Assembly: GCA_902794405.1 (NCBI GenBank)
Contig: CADBHI010000002.1
Location: forward strand, 16,692 to 80,691
Direction: 5' to 3'
DNA from: an uncultured Prevotellaceae bacterium
GTDB taxonomy: Bacteria > Bacteroidota > Bacteroidia > Bacteroidales > Bacteroidaceae
Length of the DNA stretch: 64,000 bases
Position 1 is the first letter of the stretch; each line of letters begins with the position of its first letter. This document shows positions 35,540 to 44,112 of this stretch, in pieces. The notes beneath the pieces were generated by a model. That model saw nothing but the letters and a program-made list of their open reading frames with translations, had not been told where the DNA came from and did no database searches. Made by a program: the position numbers and the translations under genes.

Positions 35540-36688
35540 CTATTTCCTTCTGAATAATCCGATGACTTTTCTATAGATGTTTGAAGCTGTTGCCATTGGA
35601 AGGCTTATAAAGTCCTTATCCCAGTTCTTGTCTACGAGTTCATTAGGGGTAGCTATGGCAAGGGCTAATCCCCAAATAACTGTGACAATCCACCATTTGA
35701 TTGCCATGGTAAGATAGATGAAAGGCAGCGTGATGTCCATCACCAAGACTATGGCAAACATGATGGAACGCGGGATAAGCATCCACTGAATAATTTTGTC
35801 CATCCAGTCATATTGTTGATTGATGATAGCTGATGGGAGATAATGGATATTCTTGAACAATGCCCGATACTGATCTATAATCCATTGGCCGCGTTGACGA
35901 TTGAATTCTGCAGCTTCGCGTTTTCGTTCGTTGTATATATGGATATAGTCAAAATAGTCGATAAAACATTGTTGGTGAACCAACATACCTTCCAGTTCTC
36001 TGTCTTCATAATTGGTTCGAACTTTCATGATATTCTTCTTGAACCACTCAAACTCGTATGCCACACCAGCACTTGAAAGTGAGGAGGATAATCCTATCGT
36101 GATATGACCGCGTCGGAAAATGGAGTTATTGATTTCTTCGAAAATGGTACTCAGGCGAGCTGGTGCTGTATCTCGATTGCGCGGCATCAGGTGGCAGGTA
36201 ATGGCTTTTGTGCCTGCAGCCTCGTATGCATCATTGAGCTGTTCCAGGAATTCTGCTTCTACAATGTTGTCGGCATTCAATATTACTGCAACGTCGTAGA
36301 TCTTAAATGCCGGCAAATTGAGAACGGCGAATTGGAGTGATTTAACTTTTGTACTTTTTTCAAAATTGGGCGTCAAAAGGGTGATGGTGTATTGGGCCAA
36401 TTTCATGTTGGTGATTTCTGACTGATGATCAGAAACAACAACAACGTCAAACAATCGCTGTGGGTAGCCTTGGCTGAGAATGGAGGCAACAGTGTGGACG
36501 ATATTTTTATCGTCTTTATATGATGGAATGATGACGATAAAGCGATTCTGGTGTTTAGCTTTGGGAGCAAAACGTGTTTTGCTAAATATCGAAACAATAG
36601 AAAAAAACACAATATAGATAACTGTCAGCGTCACTCCCACGAACAGTAAAACGTCAATGATATATATTGTTAGCCAATAATAGTCCAT
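35540..36688 (-). CDS. Membrane GT2 glycosyltransferase paralogue with altered motifs
   Basis: 382 residues, same topology and length as the 34324 protein and alignable throughout (IPSYKDDKNIVHTV, TLLTPNFEKSTKVKSLQFAV, EINNSIFRRGHITIGLSSSL). The D-x-D becomes VILNADNIV (first Asp to Asn) and Q-x-x-R-W becomes QRGQW (Arg to Gln), while the TED-type segment YEDRELEGM stays. It may be inactive alone and partner the next protein, or use a modified mechanism. The assignment as GT2 is firm; activity is not. Confidence 0.85.
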   Translation of the reverse strand: MDYYWLTIYIIDVLLFVGVTLTVIYIVFFSIVSIFSKTRFAPKAKHQNRFIVIIPSYKDDKNIVHTVASILSQGYPQRLFDVVVVSDHQSEITNMKLAQYTITLLTPNFEKSTKVKSLQFAVLNLPAFKIYDVAVILNADNIVEAEFLEQLNDAYEAAGTKAITCHLMPRNRDTAPARLSTIFEEINNSIFRRGHITIGLSSSLSSAGVAYEFEWFKKNIMKVRTNYEDRELEGMLVHQQCFIDYFDYIHIYNERKREAAEFNRQRGQWIIDQYRALFKNIHYLPSAIINQQYDWMDKIIQWMLIPRSIMFAIVLVMDITLPFIYLTMAIKWWIVTVIWGLALAIATPNELVDKNWDKDFISLPMATASNIYRKVIGLFRRK

Positions 36689-36690
36689 AA

Positions 36691-37608
36691 TTATGTAGTC
36701 TTAGTTTTTAAATATCGTCCATGCAAAAAATCTTTCACACCTTTTGTCATGGCCTTTATCAGGTCAAATCGTCCCTTCATAGTATATCGGCAGATATCAC
36801 GCAGACCTACCATCATGGTCAGATAGCAGTAGGTGGCGTATCTTTGAGGCCTTTTGACGTTACGCTTTGCAAAAAGGAATCTGTTTCGGGTGATATAATA
36901 GGTCTTGAGCGGGCTGTTGGAACCTGTGGACTGGCTTTCCTTATGAAAAATGGTACAGGCAGGCTCGTACCAGATGTCAAATCCAGAATGATTAAACATC
37001 ATGGACCAGTCAAACTCTTCGTAGTAGAGAAAAAAGCATTCAGGCATCACCCCCACTTTCTCTAAAGCCTCACGTTTTATCATCATCGCAGCTCCATGAG
37101 CGTATGGAGTAGGGTGGGCTTCATCATACTGACCATGATCTTCTTCGCCGAAACCAATAGCACGGTTGCGTAAGGTGAAAGATGACAGGGGGGTATAACC
37201 CGCAAACTGAATGGGGTGATTGCCCCAAGCAAATCGTATCTTGGGACAGACCATTCCAATCTTATCTGAGGAATTCAGACGGTCAATAAGTGGCTGGAAT
37301 GAGGTCTGAGGTCTAACGTTTAAAGTCTGAAGAGATAATAGCGTGTCGTTGTTGATGAAGTATAAGAAACGGCCATTGGCAGCCTTGATGCCCAGATTAT
37401 TGCCACCAGCAAAACCGAGGTTTTGGTTACTGCGGATGGCCTTAACTTGAGGATAACGTTGTTGAATAAGTGAGGCTTCGTTAACTATTGAGCCATTATC
37501 AACCACAATCACCTCCATGTTGTCATTGAAGGTGATAGTATCAATTAATGCGCAGGTATCTTCCAACCCATTGTAATTGACAGTGATGATAGATAACTCA
37601 ATGTTCAA
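36691..37608 (-). CDS. Glycosyltransferase family 2 (rhamnosyltransferase/WbbL-like)
   Basis: 305-residue GT2: LSIITVNYNGLEDTCALID, VVDNGS, NQNLGFAGGNNLGIKAANG, FINNDTLL (N-N-D in the D-x-D place, as usual in WbbL-type rhamnosyltransferases). Later blocks FAHGAAMMIKREALEKVG-like and FFLYYEEFDWSMMF, with the catalytic EE-x-D. No membrane segment. It follows the polymerase gene by 18 bp. Rhamnose is the typical donor of this group, but not proven here. Confidence 0.88.
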   Translation of the reverse strand: MNIELSIITVNYNGLEDTCALIDTITFNDNMEVIVVDNGSIVNEASLIQQRYPQVKAIRSNQNLGFAGGNNLGIKAANGRFLYFINNDTLLSLQTLNVRPQTSFQPLIDRLNSSDKIGMVCPKIRFAWGNHPIQFAGYTPLSSFTLRNRAIGFGEEDHGQYDEAHPTPYAHGAAMMIKREALEKVGVMPECFFLYYEEFDWSMMFNHSGFDIWYEPACTIFHKESQSTGSNSPLKTYYITRNRFLFAKRNVKRPQRYATYCYLTMMVGLRDICRYTMKGRFDLIKAMTKGVKDFLHGRYLKTKTT

Positions 37609-37626
37609 TGTTCAATCTTCAATATT

Positions 37627-39150
37627 TTACACTCTTGATGCAAGCTTTTTTTCCAATTTAAGACGTTTCTTCTCTTCTATCTGAGCTATACGTTTCTTCT
37701 CATATTCCTCCCATTCTGGTTCTAAATAGGGTAGAATAAAGACGATGGCCATGCCACCAAAGAATGTGAGACCGTTTGGGTATTGGTACAACACTTGGTT
37801 TGCGTAACCTCCTAAGTTAATTGCAACAAAAGCGCAACAGAAGCCCGAGCCAATTCCTATAAGTGTTTTGTTTTTTAGTCTAAATAGTACCACCATACAG
37901 CCACCTATAAATATAAGAACCATGCAACAGGCAAAGATAGTTACACCTATGGGACCAGTATGTACCCAAATGAAGACATACTCGGAATCTGGAGGTATCG
38001 TTGATAACTTCCTGAACTTGTTGTTGGCAGGAACGTTGTCTGGACTCATTCCAAGACCAATCCCCCATGGGGCATCTTTAATATATTTTCTGATGGCTTC
38101 TTTATTGATATCGCGAACATTCGAAGAGGCATCATTTTTATCAAAAGCAGAACGCATTCTGTGAATTTGCTGGTTTCCATCTCCTATTTTTGTGAAAACT
38201 AATAAAAATGCAAAGATTGCAAATACAATAGAGAACGGAACTGCAATCTTAACGGATTTTGAAAGGAAAATGTAAACAACAAGACCAGCACCTAAACAGA
38301 AAATGGCAGTTCGTGTTCCTGATTGGAACATTCCCCAAATAACTGCTACTGCTACTAACAGATAGAATACTTTAGCTCTTTTTAATTTATTTGTAACTCC
38401 AAAAATGATAAATGCAACTGCAGCAGCGGCAGCATGGCATCCGTAATTGGCAGCATCACTAAAAGTTGAAAAATATCTGATTAGTGTACCTGCATTCAGA
38501 ATATGTGTGTTTCTTCCTCGGGTTTCCATCCATATTCTTTCAGCATCAGTCATTCCTATATAAATTTGTCTGTATGTCCAATAGGCTGAAAACAATGAGA
38601 ATAGAGCCCATAGTTTTAAATAGGTCATTAGATGTTGAGGTGTTGATATATATAAACTAAAAACCAAAAGTATCCATACGAGTTGAATGGCCATTAGGCG
38701 GAACCCAGAAAACCATGCTCCAACATTCATACCTAAATTACATGAATCATTAAAGACTTCAATACAGCAAAACCCCGTCCATATCATAATTGCAAATCCC
38801 ATGAAATTACTTGCTCTATGGAATTGCGGCTCAAATCTGGTATCTATTATTGCAATTGCCAGTAACACCAATTCAAGCATTTCATTTGGTAAGGACATCG
38901 GTACTGGCAGGCTATTTGTAATATCTTTCATTTGGATAAAATAGTTGAGCACTATTAAAGTCCAAAAGGTAAACATCCTCCATCTGAAAATAATATAGAT
39001 ATATAGAATTATAAATGGAAGCAAACAAATGATGGCAAACGAATTGAATCCAGCTGTTACAAGTTCATAAATAGCCAACAAAAACAGAAGAAAGAGTAGT
39101 AAAACTCTTCCTCTGTTTTCGGTAGTATAGTTAAATATGCTGTTTGGCAT
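37627..39150 (-). CDS. Wzy/O-antigen-ligase-like polysaccharide polymerase
   Basis: 507 residues with about 10-12 hydrophobic helices, a large periplasmic loop (residues about 330-400, with DINKEAIRKYIKDAPWGIGL) typical of O-antigen polymerase/ligase proteins (Wzy_C/WaaL), and a cytoplasmic Lys/Glu-rich tail of 35 residues. It would join repeat units delivered by a flippase. Its start overlaps the stop of the Wzc-like gene by one base, and the flippase gene (31497) lies outside this operon. Confidence 0.85.
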   Translation of the reverse strand: MPNSIFNYTTENRGRVLLLFLLFLLAIYELVTAGFNSFAIICLLPFIILYIYIIFRWRMFTFWTLIVLNYFIQMKDITNSLPVPMSLPNEMLELVLLAIAIIDTRFEPQFHRASNFMGFAIMIWTGFCCIEVFNDSCNLGMNVGAWFSGFRLMAIQLVWILLVFSLYISTPQHLMTYLKLWALFSLFSAYWTYRQIYIGMTDAERIWMETRGRNTHILNAGTLIRYFSTFSDAANYGCHAAAAAVAFIIFGVTNKLKRAKVFYLLVAVAVIWGMFQSGTRTAIFCLGAGLVVYIFLSKSVKIAVPFSIVFAIFAFLLVFTKIGDGNQQIHRMRSAFDKNDASSNVRDINKEAIRKYIKDAPWGIGLGMSPDNVPANNKFRKLSTIPPDSEYVFIWVHTGPIGVTIFACCMVLIFIGGCMVVLFRLKNKTLIGIGSGFCCAFVAINLGGYANQVLYQYPNGLTFFGGMAIVFILPYLEPEWEEYEKKRIAQIEEKKRLKLEKKLASRV

Positions 39151-41321
39151 TATTTGGCGTGACTATTTTCAACGGCAGTCAGACCCATCTGTGATAAGCG
39201 ATATACAAAGTTGTTGAAGCGGGTATAGGGCGGTAATTGTCCGACGAATTCCTCGACAGCATAACGTTGACATTCAGTGAGGTACATATAGAGTGAATCC
39301 TTGTTCTCAAGTTGGGACTCCAGCTCTTTTAAGGCTTTCTGGTCGACATCCTTCCAAGTGCGGTTAGCACGTGTTATCAAAAGGTTGACAGTACCCATGT
39401 TCAGCAACGCAGGCGAGATGGAATTGTCGTCCAGGTTAGGATATTCAACAATGGCAATCTCATTAGGCAGGAGATCGGGACATAAGTCCTTAATGTCCTT
39501 CGCCATGATATATTTGCTATCTTCAGCCAAGAAGTCTTCATCGTAAGTGAGCAGGCGAACCTGCAAACCGATGGACACCCAATAGTTCTGCAACTCTTGT
39601 GCCAAATAGCTCTTGCCGTTCTGTGCATCAGTCGACAACAGATTCAATACATTCTGCTGCCCCTCCCTGAAGTGGGGTAAGAGTGACTTTGAAAGCTGGC
39701 GAAGAGCCATGTCGCTGATAGTTTTATTGTAGCGACGATAGCGCAGGTTGCTTTCCTTCGGGAAACAGCCCATGACAGGAATCTTGGTAATACGTTCTGA
39801 ACGCATGCGGTCACGGAGTGTACGGTCAAGCAATTCAATGATAAAGAAGTACATGGCCGTGAAGAGGAAGGCCAACATGAATGCCCCTAACAGAATCATC
39901 ATACGATTGGTAGGTTGGGCATTCATTGGGAACATGGGTGGATTCAGCACATGCAAGGAAGCTGTAGACATCTGAAGGTTGCGCTGACGAAGACGAGCTG
40001 CATTTAAAGCTCTCAGCATTTCCATATAGTTGCCCTCGATAAAGCCAATGTGGCGGTCCTTACGGGCTATGGTGGCTCCAATAGGGGCATAATAGAGTAA
40101 GTCGCGATCAATCTGCTGACGCATAATATCGTTAGCCGACATCTCGGCTTTTGTCTTTTCAAGAAGAAGTACTTGCTCAAGCCATCTACTAATCATTTCA
40201 TTTGCCTTTACACCTGTTTCTGTACTATATGACCCACCTTCGATGTCTCTAGTTAAATCTTTGACATTTTTAGTGGCATCCTGAAGCATCTTCTCTGCTT
40301 TTGCCAACTCAAGTTGAGCTTCATTTGATTCTCCTCCTTCACTGTTCATCAGCTTCAGATTAGAGATGCGAGATTGAATGCGAGAAATATCGGTAACTTG
40401 TTTGGTAAAGTCCTTGTTGGCACGAATAATCTTAGCCCGGTCTCCTAACTGACGCTCCAAATAGTCCATCATAGCCTTACTAGTCGTGTAATTCATCATC
40501 TGATCATTAGTAGAAGTCTTGTGAGAAGCATCCATACCTGCAACTACTTTTGTCTGTTCACCATAGTTGATAATCCGTTTGTCAATATTATATCGAATCA
40601 AATCGTCTTCCGCACCAGTCAAAATTCGATATAATCTGGCAACCTCGCGTTCAAAGAACTTAATCACATTATTGGTCTCACCAAAACGTAAGTTCTGATA
40701 TTGGCGGGCAAACACATCGTTCAAGATATCCAATGTATTATAGGCGATACCAGCATCATTGGCAGAATAGCCAATGTCAATAATATCACTTTTGTTGAGC
40801 TGCATCACCTTTAAACGACTGGTGATGCTGTTGATGCCAAACCAAGGATGATAATTCAGAATACCGAACAAATAGTTGTCCTGCATCGGCTTCTCGTACG
40901 CTTTCAAATTAGCGTAAGTTGTGTTCTCATTATTTCGGTTAATTAACGCTTTGACCTCAGCAGGGACAGTAGCATTTAACTGACGGAAATGCTCTGCTGA
41001 TATATAGTTGTTGTCCTTATTAGCATTGCCATACATCATACAACGGGCAAATAGTCGGAGAGATACTTCGTGGATGGTTTTGTCAGTTGTAATAATCAAC
41101 ATTAAGTTAGTGATGTTTGTCTGCGAATTACCACCTACAGCACCTGTTCCTTCTATATTATAACCAGTTATCATACCTGTATAGATGGTTGTGTTGGTGT
41201 CATAAACACGTTCCATATTACGGGTCATAAACCACGCAACTACCAATGCAATTAATGGCAGAATAATAAGATACCAGCGAATCTTATATAAAAACCTGAC
41301 GATATATCTGAATAAATCCAT
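39150..41321 (-). CDS. Wzc-like polysaccharide chain-length/export protein with degenerate kinase domain
   Basis: 723 residues. TM1 about 14-30 (YLIILPLIALVVAWFMT), a long periplasmic region with coiled coils (about 330-430), TM2 about 477-498 (MMILLGAFMLAFLFTAMYFF), then a cytoplasmic domain related to BY-kinases. In place of the usual G-x-G-K-[ST] loop it has STDAQNGKSYLAQ; a Walker A' (D-x-D) is only hinted at (LTYDEDF), and there is no C-terminal tyrosine cluster. It probably controls polymer length and links the inner membrane to the outer-membrane channel without autophosphorylation. Confidence 0.85.
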   Translation of the reverse strand: MDLFRYIVRFLYKIRWYLIILPLIALVVAWFMTRNMERVYDTNTTIYTGMITGYNIEGTGAVGGNSQTNITNLMLIITTDKTIHEVSLRLFARCMMYGNANKDNNYISAEHFRQLNATVPAEVKALINRNNENTTYANLKAYEKPMQDNYLFGILNYHPWFGINSITSRLKVMQLNKSDIIDIGYSANDAGIAYNTLDILNDVFARQYQNLRFGETNNVIKFFEREVARLYRILTGAEDDLIRYNIDKRIINYGEQTKVVAGMDASHKTSTNDQMMNYTTSKAMMDYLERQLGDRAKIIRANKDFTKQVTDISRIQSRISNLKLMNSEGGESNEAQLELAKAEKMLQDATKNVKDLTRDIEGGSYSTETGVKANEMISRWLEQVLLLEKTKAEMSANDIMRQQIDRDLLYYAPIGATIARKDRHIGFIEGNYMEMLRALNAARLRQRNLQMSTASLHVLNPPMFPMNAQPTNRMMILLGAFMLAFLFTAMYFFIIELLDRTLRDRMRSERITKIPVMGCFPKESNLRYRRYNKTISDMALRQLSKSLLPHFREGQQNVLNLLSTDAQNGKSYLAQELQNYWVSIGLQVRLLTYDEDFLAEDSKYIMAKDIKDLCPDLLPNEIAIVEYPNLDDNSISPALLNMGTVNLLITRANRTWKDVDQKALKELESQLENKDSLYMYLTECQRYAVEEFVGQLPPYTRFNNFVYRLSQMGLTAVENSHAK

Positions 41322-41345
41322 AATGCGATGTTTTTTTGTGTATTA

Positions 41346-42302
41346 TTATTTATTGGATTTCTTAACCTCCTTAGCCTCGGCCTTAGCAGCTTTTTTCTCT
41401 TCTTTCTTTAGCTGCTCTTCTTTTTTCTCCTCTTCTTTAACAGCCTTCTTAATCCGTTTCTCAACCGCTTTGTTTTCTTTAGCTAATTGCTTCTCCGTTT
41501 TATGGACGTTGCTGTCTAAAGTGATTTCTGTAGTCGAGTTGGTAATGATAGGAGTATGTGTCAGAATCTCCAAAGTCAAGATATCGGTTATAATTGATGT
41601 CTGAAGACTTTGATATGCTGAAACTGCTTGATTCTCTCTGGCTTTAGTTTCTGCAAAATCCTCAATGCTCATGTTGCCGTTATGAAAGTCTTCCAGATTT
41701 AATGAACCGGCACCTTGGTAAATTGCAGCATTTTCACTAGCTGTTTTTAGCAGAATTAAATCATTATTAATTTTGACGAACAATGTCGCAATCTGTAATT
41801 TCAGCTGATCGTAGGCTATGTCTTTCTGCAATTGAGCTTGCTCGGCCTCTAAGCGTTTACGCTTAATAGCAGGAGCCAAATCCAGAATGTCTTCTACAGG
41901 AACTGCTAAGTTGACACCTACGTTCCAGTATTTCTGTTCAGATCCCTGGAACTGCATAATACGCATGTTATAGGATGAGGAGCTGTTTCCCCACATATCG
42001 GAAACACCATAACTATAGCTGGCATGGCCTGTCACGTATGAGAAAATATGACGTTTCTGCTTGGCAACTTCCGCCTCTGCCAATTGCTGTGCCTTAGCGA
42101 GACTCATAATCTGAGGCGTTGATTTTGCGTTTTCAAACAAAACAGACAACGGCGGGAGGTGAAACTCAGAGAAGTTAATGTCCTTTTCTTCACTGGAGTC
42201 AAAGAATCCTGCACTGATACCACTCTCGTTAAACTGGGCATAGCTGGTGCTAACGAAAGTGCTTAGTAGTAGTGGAATTAGAATATACTTATATTTTTTC
42301 AT
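41346..42302 (-). CDS. TolC-like outer-membrane efflux/export protein, short form
   Basis: 318 residues with a signal peptide (ILIPLLLSTFVSTSYAQ, cleaved near residue 23). The body carries TolC/OEP helical repeats (MSLAKAQQLAEAEVAKQK, then QAQLQKDIAYDQLKLQIATL) and a beta segment VGVNLAVPVEDI. Length is well below full TolC (over 400), so it holds one set of repeats. The last 60 residues are almost only K, E and A, likely an unstructured or helical tail. It stands where a Wza-type exporter would be expected. Confidence 0.75.
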   Translation of the reverse strand: MKKYKYILIPLLLSTFVSTSYAQFNESGISAGFFDSSEEKDINFSEFHLPPLSVLFENAKSTPQIMSLAKAQQLAEAEVAKQKRHIFSYVTGHASYSYGVSDMWGNSSSSYNMRIMQFQGSEQKYWNVGVNLAVPVEDILDLAPAIKRKRLEAEQAQLQKDIAYDQLKLQIATLFVKINNDLILLKTASENAAIYQGAGSLNLEDFHNGNMSIEDFAETKARENQAVSAYQSLQTSIITDILTLEILTHTPIITNSTTEITLDSNVHKTEKQLAKENKAVEKRIKKAVKEEEKKEEQLKKEEKKAAKAEAKEVKKSNK

Positions 42303-42322
42303 AATTAATGGTGTTGTCAGGT

Positions 42323-43546
42323 CTATACATTCTCTTTTTGAACAAATGCCGTTAAGGTACGGAATATGATTTTCATATCGAGTATGAAATTATAGGTCTG
42401 TCCATAAGTGATATCAAGTTGCTTGCGCTCTTCAGCAGACATAGCGCCTCCCTTTCCTCGCTCTTCTACCTGCCATAGACCTGTTAAGCCTGCAGGAGCC
42501 ATGAAACGGTCGATACTTGAATCGGCGGTAAGTTTCTCTGCTTCATAAAGGGGTAGGGGACGATTGCCAACAATGGACATGTCACCTCTCAGGATGTTGA
42601 ATAGCTGCGGAAGTTCGTCGATACTGTATTTGCGAATGAAACGTCCCACCTTTGTTACTCTTGGGTCATTTTCTATCTTCACAAAAGCATTGTTGATTTC
42701 TTCTTCTTTCTGCTTGCTGAAATCACTTTCTGCCACCACAAAATCGTCGCCGACAAGCATAACTTCCTCGTCACCAATCATCATGTCGGATTCTGCGCCC
42801 ATAGCCAACATCGCCAATTCTGCTTCGTCGCCTAATGGCGCTGTAATAGTGGCATGCGTCTCGGCCTTATCTTCTTCTCCTTCTTCTTTCTTTTCTGCGT
42901 ATTGATTTCCTGCAGTTTTACTCACTTCTTTCAGCCTTTTTTCCGCGTCACTGTACATGGACCGGAACTTAAGGAAATCAAAAATGGTATAGTTAGTACC
43001 TACACGCTTGGATTTAAACAAGACCGGACCAGGACTCTCTAACTTGATGGCTATTGCCGTAAGAATATAAACTGGAGAAAGGATGATGATGGCCAGTCCT
43101 GAAAAAACTATATCAAAGAGACGTTTCCAAAGTGGAATCTTGAAACGCAGAATATGCTTCTTTGACACTTGGTCATCAAACATGATTCCTTCCCGGTCGC
43201 TGATAAACTGAATCTTTTTGTTCAATTCTGTTACCGACGCAGAAAGGCTAAGCGTATCGTTAATTCCACATTTCTTATATATATCCCGCTCTTCGTCATT
43301 CAGTGGCTCAGTCAGCAGAATAATATAAATATTGGAACATTTCTTGCGAAGATAGGTAATGGCTGTGATGTCTTCTGTACGAACGTTTTTTTCAAAGAAG
43401 ACAATAAAATGCTCGTTACGTACATGAGGACTACATGCTGACGCAGCATCTTTATAGTTCTTCGTCAGCTGAACGAGTCGCCCAGGTATGTACTTTAAAC
43501 GTTCTTCTGTCTGTGGGTTGTTACCTAAATATACTATACCTATCAT
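42323..43546 (-). CDS. Polyprenyl-phosphate sugar-1-phosphate transferase with N-terminal receiver-like domain
   Basis: 407 residues. Residues 1-115 form a receiver-like domain (ITAITYLRKKCSNIYIILLT, then DIYKKCGINDTLSLSASV) that lacks the phosphoacceptor Asp. One membrane-embedded helix follows (LFDIVFSGLAIIILSPVYIL), then the bacterial sugar-transferase domain (ESPGPVLFKSKRVG, FLKFRSM, SIDELPQLFNILRGDMSIVG, PAGLTGLWQVEERG). An acidic, low-complexity insert of about 60-90 residues (about 200-290) splits the domain. It would start the repeat unit by loading a sugar-phosphate onto undecaprenyl phosphate. Confidence 0.88.
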   Translation of the reverse strand: MIGIVYLGNNPQTEERLKYIPGRLVQLTKNYKDAASACSPHVRNEHFIVFFEKNVRTEDITAITYLRKKCSNIYIILLTEPLNDEERDIYKKCGINDTLSLSASVTELNKKIQFISDREGIMFDDQVSKKHILRFKIPLWKRLFDIVFSGLAIIILSPVYILTAIAIKLESPGPVLFKSKRVGTNYTIFDFLKFRSMYSDAEKRLKEVSKTAGNQYAEKKEEGEEDKAETHATITAPLGDEAELAMLAMGAESDMMIGDEEVMLVGDDFVVAESDFSKQKEEEINNAFVKIENDPRVTKVGRFIRKYSIDELPQLFNILRGDMSIVGNRPLPLYEAEKLTADSSIDRFMAPAGLTGLWQVEERGKGGAMSAEERKQLDITYGQTYNFILDMKIIFRTLTAFVQKENV

Positions 43547-43562
43547 ATAATATATTGAAACA

Positions 43563-43931
43563 TTAGTTTGGCAGAATCTTCTTTACTCGAATTTTCAACT
43601 CCATCGGGTTGAACGGTTTGACGATGTAGTCTTCAGCTCCAATCTCAAGGAGGCGAATGCGCTCACTGGTGGAATCTTCGCTTGAGAGCATGATAACCGG
43701 TATGTGACGGAACAACTCATTCTGTTTTATCCATTCCAGAAAATCGTCTCCACGCATACCAGGCATACGAATGTCTGAAATGATAAGATCGGGAGTGTTT
43801 CCGGCTTGAAGCCACTTTACTCCTTGCAAACCATCAGGCAGCCATTGTACATCGTAGTCGCTCATTAAATAGATGGAAAGAACCTTTGCAATGGTCTCTT
43901 TGTCATCAAGTATTAAGATCTTCTTTTTCAT
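43563..43931 (-). CDS. Stand-alone receiver (CheY-like) response regulator
   Basis: 122 residues, all receiver: acidic pocket ILDDKE (residues 7-12), phosphoacceptor in LIISDIRMPG (Asp about 54), switch Ser in VIMLSSED, and the invariant Lys in DYIVKPFNPMEL. No output domain. First gene of the exopolysaccharide operon, 17 bp before the initiating transferase, whose N-terminus is itself receiver-like. It could regulate synthesis by protein contact; no histidine kinase lies nearby. Confidence 0.92.
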   Translation of the reverse strand: MKKKILILDDKETIAKVLSIYLMSDYDVQWLPDGLQGVKWLQAGNTPDLIISDIRMPGMRGDDFLEWIKQNELFRHIPVIMLSSEDSTSERIRLLEIGAEDYIVKPFNPMELKIRVKKILPN

Positions 43932-43975
43932 ATATGAATTTGTTTTTTCTTCTTTACGAATACTATTCCAAAGTG

Positions 43976-44009
43976 CAAAGGTAAGAAAAATATTTTAATT
44001 GAACTCAAA
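43976..44009 (-). promoter_or_regulatory. Promoter of the exopolysaccharide operon
   Basis: Minus strand TTTG (44006-44009), 22 bases, TACCTTTG (43976-43983), about 45 bases before the ATG at 43931. Spacing is two bases longer than usual. The surroundings (43932-44112) are otherwise AT-rich with no gene. Confidence 0.55.
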
Positions 44010-44112
44010 ATATTGTAAAAAAATGCTCTTTTAACACAAAAAAGTTGTTTATGTTGTTTTTTTTAAGGAAATTTGCATCAGAAACGTATTACTATAAACT
44101 TATTATTGTAAA

